Shown here: piece by piece, positions 48,823 through 59,928 of the stretch
How positions within the stretch are numbered: the first letter of the stretch is position 1
Layout: every line of letters begins with the position of its first letter
Assembly: GCA_025786725.1 (NCBI GenBank)
Contig: JAHLTZ010000001.1
Coordinates: forward strand, 310,001 to 374,000
Source: Syncephalis fuscata
Lineage: Eukaryota; Zoopagomycota; Zoopagomycetes; Zoopagales; Piptocephalidaceae
Length of the DNA stretch: 64,000 nt
Reading direction: 5' to 3'
Notes under the pieces: generated by a model
Told to the model about the DNA's origin: nothing
The model's input: the letters and a program-made list of their open reading frames with translations, nothing else
Databases searched by the model: none
Made by a program: the position numbers and the translations under genes

Positions 48823-50615
48823 ATGCAACGTTTACCCACATTATATAGCAGCAGTCCTAGTGTTGCTACTGCCACGAATAATAATGACACTGATACTTGG
48901 CATACGTCCACAATACTATTAGCACCAGCCAAGCTGCTGTCAATGCTGTCCAAAGTGTTTATGCGCACTTTTGCGCTTTGCCTAGCCAGACCCGCCAATG
49001 GGCACTGAATTTGCTATATATGTCATTGGCTAACGGGCAGGCTTTACTGAGATATCTACAAACATCTGGTGCTACTTTTTCCACTCTATGGTTGCGACGG
49101 TGAATGTTGGTGGGCCGCCACCTATGCGCTATCAGCTGGGCGGTAGTCAGTTCTACGGTGGGGTTGCAGTGTTGATTACAGGCGCTGTCCCATCAGATGA
49201 AGCTATTGCCAAGGATGATGGCATCAATGCACGAGTTATTAATCGACTATGGACGCTTGGTTATACGGTGGTAATTGCTGAAACAGCAATCAAATCTGGT
49301 TCAGCTTTATTAAATCAAAGTAACAATACCAAATCAGCTGGCAAACAAGTGAACGAAAGTACCGCAAGTAAGCATTCGGATGCTAATTTAAAGCTTCGAC
49401 CAAGTTTTGGAGAACGTCATCCAACAAGTAATGGACGTGTAATACGTGTTCCATCGGCCATACTAGAAAAGACTATGGAAAAGCTTCGTAAGCGACGTAT
49501 TGTACTTGCTGCGGCTGTCTACATGACAGCTGAACACACACAGCCGTTATTTGTTGATGGCAGTGTTTTAGATATACTAATGCATGATGTATCAACCAAT
49601 ATCATTAATGGTAATGGCCAACAAACAGCCAATGCGAACATGTTAGATCAGAATGTGTATATCCTGCCAAAAGTGTTTATCCTCATAAATCATTGGTAGA
49701 TGCAGCAATGGCAACTACTACTGCTAATCAATCATATGTGCCAGCTACACTTGCATCAACACAGCGTGCGAGGCCGAATGGAAACATGCTTCTATTTGGA
49801 CACAGCGTGTACTTCCTCATCTAATGCATAGTGGAGGGCGGATTATATTTCTTAATACACCCATTTCATTGACAGCTGCTCCAGCAGATCGTGCACGTGC
49901 CGAACAGATTGCTGTTTTGGCCCGCCAACTACGTGCTGAGCTAATTCAGGAGAATATTGCCGTTAGTCTTGTGCAGCCAGATGAGCTTGTATATGATATC
50001 AATCAGCCGAACACGATGGTGGATTGTTTTACTACGCCAACGTTACAGGCTGCTTCGGCTGTAGAGCATGCCGTAAGTGCTTGTTGGCCACAACGGCGTT
50101 ATCCGGTCGGATGGAGTGTACGTCTATTAGACTTGCTACATCGAGTTATGGGCGAAGCAATTACCGATGGTATAACTGCTATGACTGGCACACTGCTTGA
50201 AATGAAACGTTCTCACGATGAACGAAGAAATCTGACTGCTCAACAGCATGATACTGAAGAGGAGATGGATCAACAAGCTACAGCAAAGCCATCAAATCAA
50301 CCTGACAATGCTGCGCTTTTAACCACTACTGACTGTGAATTACAAAGTAGCAGCCATATTAACGGAAATGACGATGAAGAAGAGGAGGGAGAGACGTTGG
50401 AAATGGAAAATGCCAACAAAGCCAACTATCATTCAAATACAAACGAAAGTTCAATGATATCAGGCTCTTTTAATTCACCACGTATTACATCAACACCAAA
50501 TATCAGTATATTATCAACAGGATCGAATTCGAGACAAAAATCTAAAAACAATAAGCAAGTACTGCGCAATTACACCACTTCATCTACCTTTAAATCAGCA
50601 ACAGCAGCACATTAA
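48823..50615 (+). CDS. Rossmann/SDR-like protein, possibly DUF1776 family, several frame breaks
   Basis: From ATG 48823 the N-terminus is Ser/Asn-rich, then helical (SQAAVNAVQSVYAHFCALPS, MSLANGQALLRYLQTSGATF). Next comes a Rossmann-like start (GGVAVLITGAVPSDEAIAKD, INRLWTLGYTVVIAETAI), a conserved-looking strand (RVIRVPSAILEKTM), then SIWTQRVLPHLMHSGGRIIF and LNTPISLTAAPADRARAEQI, ending in IAVLARQLRAELIQENIAVS. The order resembles the fungal DUF1776 short-chain-reductase-like family, but I am not certain. The last ~120 residues are acidic and disordered. Frame changes occur near 48897, 49083, 49670 (an AAAA run) and 49768; one added base at each joins the pieces. There are no evident introns. 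Confidence 0.55.
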
Positions 50616-50973
50616 AACAATTACTTTTGATATCAAGTCATTCTTAACATCATTTCAACATAGTTTTATTCCCGTTATTTATTAATAATAAAGTAGCTTA
50701 TGATACTAAATTAAATATACAACAGTAGCTCTGTAAATGTAATAAAATGAATCAAAGATAAACATGATATTAGATTCAAATGCACAATCTACAGTGAATT
50801 AATATCCAAGGATAATCATATCACAATACAGCATTCTAACAGTTAAAATAAGCTTCTTTTATTCTTAGTTTAACTACTCTGCATTATTACAAACTATTAA
50901 AAAGAACGAATGGCGAATGATAGTACAATGCTATCACTACATTGCACCAATAATTTCTATATAGATTAGAACT
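50616..50973. other. Convergent intergenic interval
   Basis: 3' flanks of the SDR-like gene (+) and the EHD gene (-). AT-rich; nothing recognised. Confidence 0.5.
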
Positions 50974-52899
50974 CTAAGTAAGTAGTGATATGCCTGTGTT
51001 GGATGGTGCCATATGTGCCGGTAATTTATCAGGCAGTTCGCCGCCTTGCTGTGCCATTTTAGTATAATGCATTGCTAGAACATATTGGGCTGCATCGAGA
51101 CTACCATCGGCATCCCAGTCGGCCAATCGCCAAATGTGGGCAAGCGTATCTTGAGGAAGCTGTGTCTCTTCAAGGATTGGTCGCGCATCAGCACCACTTA
51201 ATTTACCCTTTGGACAAATACGTTGGAATTCAAGTAAATAGCGCTGTCGATCACTTGGTGTAATCTGGCCCGATGGGATGGTGGTGTAAATGTCTGGCCG
51301 GACTGTGCACTGCTAAATGGATTATTAGCCTCAACTTGACTAGCTGATGGTCCTTCTTCCTTAAAAGCATCTATAAAATTCATTAATAGCTTGGTCATTT
51401 ATAAAACAAATAATAGTAAAACAACACTTACCATGAGGAAAATTGCCCATAATTCGCGGGAAATCGACCGATAATGCCTATAATAATAACAATAATAAAT
51501 AAATAATAGATAAAACTGTTAATATCGTTATTATACTTACCGTTTCTAGTGCGGCAACCAGTTTTGGTTCCAATGAACTAAACTTGTTGAATTTATAGCC
51601 TTGTAAACATTTACGGAACACTTCAGGATTGGGGAAATCACCAGGCGATAGCTTGTACTTGCGTTGCAATTCTTCAAATACACCTGGCATATTCTTTTCT
51701 AACGCAGCTTGCTTTGAGTTCTTACCAAACATTGCTGGCATTTCTTTTTTCAAATGGCCAATAATATAAGCGTGCACCTATTACATACAATAAACGATTG
51801 TTAATTTGCATTTCATATCAGTGTGCCTTGTATTATTAAACACCTTTGCATTGCGTGCTCGTTTCACCAGCTCATTAACTCGTCGAACTGCTGCATTCCT
51901 TGGCAACATCTCTAAATCTTTCATCAAGTCTCGCTGTTCCGCTTCAATGATCTCTCGACAATCTTCGTAACGATTGTGCGGCGGGTCGGACCAGAATGAG
52001 CCGAGATAAACACGCATAACCTCTGGCGAGTTAACAACCTTGCCTAGAGACCACATAAGTGCACCGTATCTATAGTATAATAAAAATAGCTGTTAATATA
52101 TGACTTATTGCACCATGCAATCTACTTACACTCGTAGCAATTGTTGGCCCGGTACTTGATCCGACTTATTAAGAATGACTCGGATTTTATCCTCGTGTCC
52201 GCGTAGTGTTTGAATCGCAAGTTTAAATTCGTCAGAAATATCGAGTTTATTGCCGTCAAATAGCATTATAATTAGATCGGATCGTTCAGCAAACCATGAC
52301 GTCACTTGTGAAAAGTCGTAGCCGCGCGATGCTAGTCGTTGTTTATCGCCCGACAGAATACCTGGCGTATCAATCAGTGTAAATTGACGTAATAATGGAT
52401 GATTGATTTGTGAGACTTGGAAGCGTGACAATAATGTTGTGCCAAAGCGCTGTAGGCCACCAAATGGTAGTTCAGCCGATACAGCTGCCGCATTACCGGG
52501 AATTACTCGATCTTCAGGACCATCCATAATTGCCACGAATCGATCGGTAGTTGGCTCCATACCGATATGTGCGCCTGGATATTCACGGCCCAGCAAATGC
52601 TGAATAAACGTCGTCTTGCCGACCGAGTACTGACCAAGTAGCAATACCATTGGCTTTGCCTCGATATCCTTTTGGGTAAGTGGTGCTGAGTGGAATCCTT
52701 CAAAGTGATAATTCTCTTCAAGTGGACGTATCTTCTTGCGATACACTGTATGAAGTTCAGAAAGCAGCGCATTGTAGCGCTCGTCTGTGTTTATTTCCAC
52801 TGTACGGCCATGATATGAGGACGATGATTTCGACATGGTCGGTGCTGTATCTGATTTCATACTACCGGTAAAGAAGCCACGTCGTAGTTTTTCTGTCAT
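50974..52899 (-). CDS. EHD-family membrane-remodelling ATPase with C-terminal EH domain
   Basis: A dynamin-like ATPase acting in endocytic recycling. ATG 52899 opens MTEKLRRGFFTGSMKSD. The EHD N-terminal helix block follows (ALLSELHTVYRKKIRPLEEN), then P-loop GQYSVGKTTFI, switch motifs (IGMEPTTDRF, LIDTPGILSGDKQR) and NKSD. Further exons give MWSLGKVVNSPEVMRVYLGS, a helical domain with LVKRARNAKVHAYIIGHLKK and FPNPEVFRKCLQGYKFNKF, a linker (EANNPFSS), and an EH domain (SDRQRYLLEFQRICPKGKLS, LPQDTLAHIWRLADWDADGS). That domain includes an EF-hand loop DWDADGSLDAAQ. About five introns. One frame change near 51283 (CC run) precedes the EH domain. Typical length of about 540 residues. Confidence 0.92.
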
Positions 52900-52931
52900 T
52901 CCGTTATGACAATAAGAATAGCAATAGTGCC

Positions 52932-52965
<34 letters not shown>

Positions 52966-53489
52966 GTTTTAATAGCAATGATAGGGTCAATGACCGTGGC
53001 CGTAGAGTTAAAAGGAGCGAGATAAAAGAAAGAAAAACAAGCCGTTAATTCATTAGGAAACTATAGTGACGGCGTGCTCCAGATGCATCTGTATGTGTTC
53101 AGAGGCACGTGTACGCCTTGCCCGTATATTTTACTCACCTGAACTGGTCTAAACGCGTGTGATAGCCAAAGTAGGAAAACAAATGGCTGCGAATATAGAA
53201 AGAAAATGAGCTGCTAGTATCATCGCTGTTACTTGGTACAGCAGGTTGTAGTTGATGTAAGACATAAATGTTTCATTTAAAAGAGTGGTAATAGACTGCG
53301 TAAAAATGCTATTATTATTGCAGATCTTCTTACACGAATGATATTCATGACTTGTTTATTTAGCAATAATAAAACTCCATATAGCAAAAATAGCAGCTAG
53401 CCTTATTGTTTATGCATAGTCTAAATTGAGGAAAATCTCATATTTGGATTTTGGTGAATCAAAGTATTACTGTTTAAATTCGTCAATTT
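52900..53489. other. Intergenic with AAT microsatellite
   Basis: Upstream of the EHD gene. It contains an uninterrupted AAT trinucleotide run at about 52932-52966. Otherwise nothing recognised. Confidence 0.55.
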
Positions 53490-54581
53490 TCAAGCTATAT
53501 TTAAATCATTAATCCGTCGGCTTGATAACATATTATTTCTTATTTCATCTTTTGTGTCATTAAGCCTGGATTTAATACGATAAGCATATCTTTTTACATC
53601 GTAATACAAAAATTTATAGTTGAGTTGACCATAGTCAGAAAACTCCTTTAGACTAATGTCGCAGTATTTAACAATTGCTTCGATTGCAATCTCGTACTCT
53701 GCTATGTAAGACCTCAAAATCGTTATTATTTCTTCATAGTCGTTATTATTTGCTTGACTGCAATTAGCCGTTTCATCGGATGTAATCGTGGTTGCTTTGC
53801 AATGGCAAGTATTTAAGCTAGAATTCTCAGCATGGTGTTTGATTTCTTGCTGCAAATCTATTTCGCGTTTTTCTAGTTCTTTTTCTTTTTCTTTATATCT
53901 ATGTTCTAGCTGTTCTTCTTTTATCAAATAACTGCTTTCTAACTCAGCTTGTCTTTTAAGATAATTATAATTTGGTCTTGCTCCTGTTCCGCAATAATTT
54001 CTTTTTATTTCAATTTGTTTTTTGTAATATTCAAGTTCTAGTTGTTTTTCTTTTTTATAATCATTTTTAGTTCTTTTTGTTTCTTTTGCTCTTCGTTTGG
54101 CTGCTCTTCTTTTTCTTTATAGTTGCTTTCCAGTTTAATTTGTTTTTTCCACTTTTCTTCTAGCCTTTCTTCTTGCTCTTTAACCTTGGATTCCAATATC
54201 TTAACTCTAGTCTGTAGCTCCTTATTGAGCAGTATCAAATCAATATTTTTTGTTTCATTTAGTTCATTAATCTGCTGTATTTTTTCCTCATATAACTTGA
54301 CGATTGCTTAACACAATATTGGTTAAAATCTATTAAATTATTAAATTTATATTGTGTAAATATTTATCCACTGACCTTGTTTTATATTGCTTGTTGTAGA
54401 TTTTACAAGCAAATTTGTATTTTTTTTACTGCTTTTTCATTTGTTCCATCCAATATCTTAGGATTTATTTGAACAACTTTATTGCTGAAACAGTCTTTGA
54501 GGTACTTGTCTAAGCTATCTATATCCAACTGCTATTATAAGTTACAATAATAACTGTGCTCTACAGACATTTTACCTTCAT
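53490..54581 (-). CDS. Coiled-coil family member C3 (frame breaks)
   Basis: ATG 54581, two-codon first exon (MK), intron, then LDIDSLDKYLKDCFSNKVVQ. A poly-A run (complement of about 54420-54427) lacks one base relative to the siblings, and a second break lies near 54306. The coiled coil (KLYEEKIQQINELNETKNID, EQEERLEEKWKKQIKLESNY) and the C-terminal domain are clear. The domain has a Cys motif (LNTCHCKAT), YEEIITILRSYIAEYEIAIE, KYCDISLKEFSDYGQLNYKF and RIKSRLNDTKDEIRNNML. Same layout as C5. Function unknown. Confidence 0.65.
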
Positions 54582-55429
54582 TGCGCAAAGCGTAGTAGTA
54601 GACAGATTAATAACAATGTATACTAAAATTCAGGATTTTCACAATAAAGAAAGAAATACTATTAAATAAATTGGCAATGATTTAGCTATTGAATTTTGAA
54701 AATAACTAAATAAAATTTAAAAACAAAGGAGTCACGACACTATATCCTGAACGTCATAATAGTTACACCAATATGCATATTATGGCCAAAAGGAGTAACA
54801 TTATGGTTAATTACGTTGTTTATAAGTATTCTGAAATATGATAAAAATTATACTGCATGATAAGGGTATGAAATACAACTAATATAGCTACATTTTAAAT
54901 GTTCTTATGCATGTCTTACGTAGCTTTTTTACTTTAGCGTCAAGTTGTAGCAGACCAAATTTACTGCTATATAACATTAATGCAAATACTGATAATGGCT
55001 GTATACTAAATAGCTATATTATATAATTAGGCAATGCTAGCATAGGCAATATTTGGCAGTTTTTAAATAAACTTCAAATAGTTTCAAAAAGTCAAAACAT
55101 CATCACAGTATCTAAAGAAATCAAAATGATAACAAATTAAGTGTAACGTTAATAGTAATAAATCATCTATACTGATACAATAGCCTAAATTAACAGCAAT
55201 AACTATACCAATAAGATACTACAACAAAAAGTACCAGCTATAATTGAAAGCCAATTTGTAAAGTAGTATGATAGCCTGTCTAAAGGCGTTGTAATTAATA
55301 TTAATTTAAAAGCAAATAGCATAATACAATACATCCTAGATGAAGGAATAAATTCTAATTTAAATAAATATGTTTAAACAATTCATTATACAACAAGAAC
55401 TAACATTAGTTTTATTGCGCATTTATAAG
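54582..55429. other. AT-rich intergenic interval
   Basis: Between C4 and C3. No gene supported. Confidence 0.45.
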
Positions 55430-56679
55430 TTAAATAATTTCTTCATCTTTGTGATTTGAAAAAACAATAAAATGCTGTTGTTTATACTCCTCAATCTTTG
55501 GGATTATACGTAGATCTTTAATAAATCGGTTTGACGATATATCTTTTCTTATTATATTTTTTATGCTAACAAGCCCAGATCTTATAGCATTGCAATTGTT
55601 TTTTATACAATATTCTAAAAGTTTATGACTGGATGGGAAGGAATCAGAGGGCATTTCTAGAATGTTATTGCAATAATTAAAAAGCGAATCAACTGCCATC
55701 TCGTATTGTGCTATGTAAGCAACTAAAATTGCCGCCATATCCTCGCAGGCATTATTATTTGTTTGATTGTAATAAATCGTTTCTTTGGATGTACTTGCAA
55801 TTGCTTTGCAATAACATGTATTTAAATTAGAATTTTTTGCAAAATGCTTCTCCCTTTGCTGCAGTTCCATCTCGCGTTGTTCTAGTTCTAGTTCTTTTTT
55901 CTTATATTTGTGTTCTAGCTGTTCTTCTTTTTCTCGATAGTTGCTTTTCAGTTCAATTTGCTTTATAATATGACCATACTCTGGGGTTTCTTCTTTTTTT
56001 CGATACCTTTCTTCTAATTCGACTTGTTTTTTATAATATTTAAATTCTAGTTGCTTTTCTTTTTCCTTATAGCTGTTTTCTAGCTCAATTTCTTTTTCGC
56101 AATATTTCTCTATCTGCTTATCTTCTTTTCGCCAATAGCTACTTTCCAGTTCTTTCCTTCTCTCATTATATTCGTGTTTTAGCTTGCTTCTAGTTCAATT
56201 TGTTTCATGCAATACTCATGTTCTAGCTGCTCTTCTTTTTTCTGGTAGCTATTTTCTAGTTCATTTTGTTTCTTACTCTTGCTTTCCAACGTCTCAGATC
56301 TATTATGTGGTTGGATATTAAGTAGCTCCAAATTATTATTTTTTGCTTTATTTAGTTCGTTGCGTAAGTACTCATTATCCTCGTGCAATCCGATAATCAG
56401 CTCAATATAATATTGACTAAAATCTATTAAATTATATGAGTTTGTATTATGCAAAGATTTGCTTGCTAACCTTGTTTTATATTGTTTGTTGTAGCTTCTA
56501 AAAGCAAAGTTGCATTTTCTTTTACTGCCTCTTCGTTTTTTACATTTAGTATTTTTGAATTCATCTGGGCAACACTAGTACTGACGTAATCTCCAAGAAA
56601 TTTACAAACATTATTTATATCCAGCTGCCATATGGTAAGCTATAATAATAACTATGCTCCGTAAATATTTTACCTTCAT
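55430..56679 (-). CDS. Coiled-coil family member C4 (one clear frame break)
   Basis: ATG 56679, MK exon, then LDINNVCKFLGDYVSTSVAQ, then the coiled coil (IIGLHEDNEYLRNELNKAKN). The coil is built from repeated units such as EEQLEHEYCMKQIELE and EKQLEFKYYKKQVELEERYR. One base is missing near 56185 relative to C5 (gcttgcttc against gcttgcgttc), which shifts the frame. The C-terminal domain has NTCYCKAIASTSKET, MAAILVAYIAQYEMAVDSLF, NYCNNILEMPSD and LVSIKNIIRKDISS, and ends IVFSNHKDEEII. It shares a nearly identical 188-nt block with C5. Confidence 0.68.
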
Positions 56680-57097
56680 TGTGTAAAGCATAATAGTAAA
56701 CAGGCTAGTAATAGATATAATAAAATTTAAATTCTTGCATTAAAGAAAAAAAATTAATACGAAAATAATAATGGCTTAAATATTGGCTATTGAAAACAAA
56801 TAAGTTCAAAAATAAAGGAGTACAACACTCTTTTTAAATATTAAAGTAACCATGACAGTACACAAATTGATTAAAGAACAACAATACGCTTAATCGCATT
56901 ACCCGTAAAGGGTTTGTTATGTAATAAATGTGTTTAATTTTTATTAAGAATGAGCTTAAAATAATATAAAATCGTAGAGTTTTATTTTAAAATTTATTTC
57001 CAATACAAATATGAAATAGAACCAAAAGGCATCGAATTCAGTGTTTGATTTGCAGTTAATCAATTCTTAACAACAGTTATATATAAAATATATAAAA
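56680..57097. other. AT-rich intergenic interval
   Basis: Between C5 and C4. No gene supported. Confidence 0.45.
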
Positions 57098-58173
57098 TTA
57101 ATTAATTTTAAATTCAATCTCTGAAATTATATCTAAATCAATAATAGATTGGTTCAATAATATATCCTTTCTTATTTTATCTTGTGTAGTATTAAGCCTA
57201 GACATGATATTGTGACAACTAATCTTTACACCGTTATATAAATCTTCATAATCGATTTGGTTCTTATCAGAAGGCTCGTTTAGAATGTTATCGCAAGAAC
57301 GAACAACTGCCTCGGTTGTCATTTTGTATTGCTTTATGCAAGACGCCAAAATCATTGCCATGTCTTTGTAGTCATTATTATTTTCTTGACAGCAACTATC
57401 TATTTCCTTGGATGTACTTGCAGCTGCTCTGCAATAGCATGTATATAAACTAGAATCTCCAATCGCATGCTTCTTTCCTTGCTGCAATTCTATTTTACGT
57501 TTTCCCAGCTGCTCTTCTTTTTCCTTATAGCTGTTTTCTAGCTCAATTTCTTTTTCGCAATATTTCTCTATCTGCTTATCTTCTTTTCGCCAATAGCTAC
57601 TTTCCAGTTCTTTTCTTCTCTCATTATATTCGTGTTTTAGCTTGCGTTCTAGTTCAATTTGTTTCATGCAATACTCATGTTCTAGCTGCTCTTCTTTTTT
57701 CTGACAGTTGTCTTGTATTTTAACTTGCATTTTCTGTTCTTTTTTTAGCTGCTTTTTTAGCTCTTTGATCTTAGCTTTTAACACTTCGGCTTTACTCTGT
57801 AATTCTTTGTTAAACAGCTCCGAACCAGCACTTTTTGTTTTGCTTAGTTCATCGCGTAGCTGTCCATTTTCCTCATACAGCTGAATAATTTTCTTAGCAA
57901 CATAGCAGTAATTAGAATCTATTGAATTGTATAAGCTGTGATGTATAAACGCTTGTTTACTGACCTTGTTTTTTGTTGTTTGTTGTAGGTCCTACAAGCG
58001 AATTCTTGTTTTCATTTACTGCTTCTTCATTTGTTCCATTCAATAACTCGGAATTCATATGAACGACACTGATATCTAAGTAATCTTTGTGATTTTTATC
58101 AGTGCTGTACGAATCCAACTATCGCGTGATAAGTTGCAATAATAACATTATTTTATAATTATCTTACCACCAT
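57098..58173 (-). CDS. Coiled-coil family member C5, intact reference copy (~330 aa)
   Basis: The only full-length, uninterrupted member. ATG 58173, two-codon exon (MV), 50-nt intron, N-terminal exon (LDSYSTDKNHKDYLDISVVH), second intron with donor GTCAGT, then the main exon. The main exon opens with YCYVAKKIIQLYEENGQLRD, followed by a Glu/Lys-rich coiled coil of about 130 residues with near-repeats (QLEHEYCMKQIELERKLKHE, KQIEKYCEKEIELENSYKEK). The C-terminal ~120-residue domain starts with a Cys motif (YTCYCRAAAS, CCQENNNDYKD). It continues MAMILASCIKQYKMTTEAVV, RSCDNIL, EDLYNGVKISCHNIMSRLNT and TQDKIRKDILLNQS. No signal peptide or membrane helix. I know no family with this layout; a scaffold or filament role is only a guess. 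Confidence 0.8.
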
Positions 58174-58398
58174 TGCGTAAAACTTAGCAGTAGAAAAGCT
58201 AATGGCAGTGTATAATAAAATTCAAGTTTTTTGCAATGAAGAGAGAGAATATTATTAGGTAAATTAACAATGACTTAAATGCTGACTTTTAAAAGTAAAT
58301 AAATGAGCTTCAAGAATAAGGAAGTCACAACACTCTTCTAGACACACAATAGTCACGTCAGTATAAAGACTTATGATTGAAAGGGGTAACGTTGTACG

Positions 58399-59323
58399 CA
58401 ATCACATTGTCCATAAAGATTCTGGAATATGCTAGGATTACCTTATTTTACATTAACAAAGACACGGGACACAATGAAGTAATATAAATATTTTTGGAGT
58501 TTTAGCTTAATGCTACATAGTTAGTATGCAGCAAATTGAATGTACAATTTACTGTGGGTCAAATTATTAGCAACGATCATATACGAAATAAATAAATAAA
58601 ATGGGTAGTATGCACTACAATCCATGCCGTGTCAAACCAACGATTTATCTAGTTACAATAAATTTTAGGTATTCTATGTACATCTTACACAACTTGGCTA
58701 CTTTATTATTGTAATTGTGGTACAAAGTATTATGTTACTGCACAGCACCAATTTTCTATTTATTTTGGTTTATTTATTTGGTTTGTTTACCTTTAATAGT
58801 GTATCAAAAACTGCATATTCTATAGGTAAGCTTGCTGTCAGAATGAACGAATGTTATTCATTATTACTTACTTTTAACACACTTGCTATTCGACTGCCAC
58901 TTACCGTACATAATTATAAAGACAGTGTGCAAATTGTATAGCCGACAATCTACGCCGCTACCTTCCTTAATATCTTCAGCGTCTTTACTTTAGATTTATT
59001 TCTAGTATGTAGCTGTAAAGCTGAGCAATATTACTTTAATATTTTTATTTTTATGCTGCTTTTACTAGCGTACCATGCTGTAGCCGGTATTAGTGCTTGT
59101 CATAACATTAACCGAGTATTCTGACTATGTTTCCTATCAATCTACATTTAAAAGCGTATCTTTTAGATAATGACTACATCAAATAAATGACCGCATACAT
59201 TTCTACCATTCATATGTTTGCTAGTAGTACAAATAACCAACACTGACAGCTATTTTTGTATGATTGTGCTGGTTATGGAATATTAGTGCTGTTTGTGTTC
59301 GTATTGTTCTACATTATACTAGA
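58399..59323. repeat. Repeat B, copy 2 (~0.92 kb)
   Basis: Second copy of 46770-47703, same orientation, lying 225 nt upstream of the C5 start codon. Differences from copy 1 are a few substitutions and about eight small indels, most of them missing bases in this copy (for example near 58714 and 59010-59110). The ORF region is free of indels. Confidence 0.88.
58735..58941 (+). CDS. Repeat-B ORF, copy 2
   Basis: Same 69-codon frame as in copy 1 (MLLHSTNFLFILVYLFGLFT through KDSVQIV), differing by one residue. The hydrophobic N-terminus and short polar C-terminus suggest a secreted or membrane-anchored peptide. Nucleotide identity across the ORF is nearly complete, against indel-bearing flanks. 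Confidence 0.45.
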   Translation, partial: LLHSTNFLFILVYLFGLFTFNSVSKTAYSIGKLAVRMNECYSLLLTFNTLAIRLPLTVHNYKDSVQIV

Positions 59324-59928
59324 AATAAAAGTGCATTTTTCTATTATTATAGCAATAATTAATACATTTATACACTTGCATACACTAATAATAAATTAAT
59401 CAATGGGAGTTTAATGGTTGCTTTGTGGTGATCAGTCTACATTGAAGCTAAAAGTGAATTATGGCACTATGCATAGATATACGTCATTGATGATAGATGG
59501 ACTAATAAGTGTGTGTTAATGCAATGTAATGCACAGAAATAATGAAAGAAGAAATGAGAGAGAGAAATAAATCAACGACTATTTATACTATACGACAAAT
59601 CATCTACATACAACCACTTTAATGTCCAGTATAGTATAAATAGACATTAAACACACACGCTTGTGCATATCTACCACCATATAAACGTATTACCTAAAAG
59701 CACATGTAGCCAATAATTACACTTACAGATACACATACATCATCATTATAGTTATTATTATACGAGAAGAGCAAAGTAATAAAAAAAGAAAAGGAAAGTC
59801 CTTAATAGACAACTATTAAGGAATATAATAGCAGGATACACAGATATCGCGTATAATAGAAGTAGAAAACAAAAGAAGAATGAAATCTTATCAGTAAGTT
59901 ATATTCTCCTAATCATCTATAATACAGA
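59324..59928. other. Intergenic, 3' flank of large gene
   Basis: AT-rich with GAGAGA-type short repeats near 59560. No gene supported; probably the 3'UTR of the gene to the right plus spacer. Confidence 0.45.

Noticed and set aside
48486-48998. 170-codon minus-strand ORF
   Set aside because: It overlaps the coding-like start of the SDR-like gene on the other strand and shows no motif; probably a shadow.
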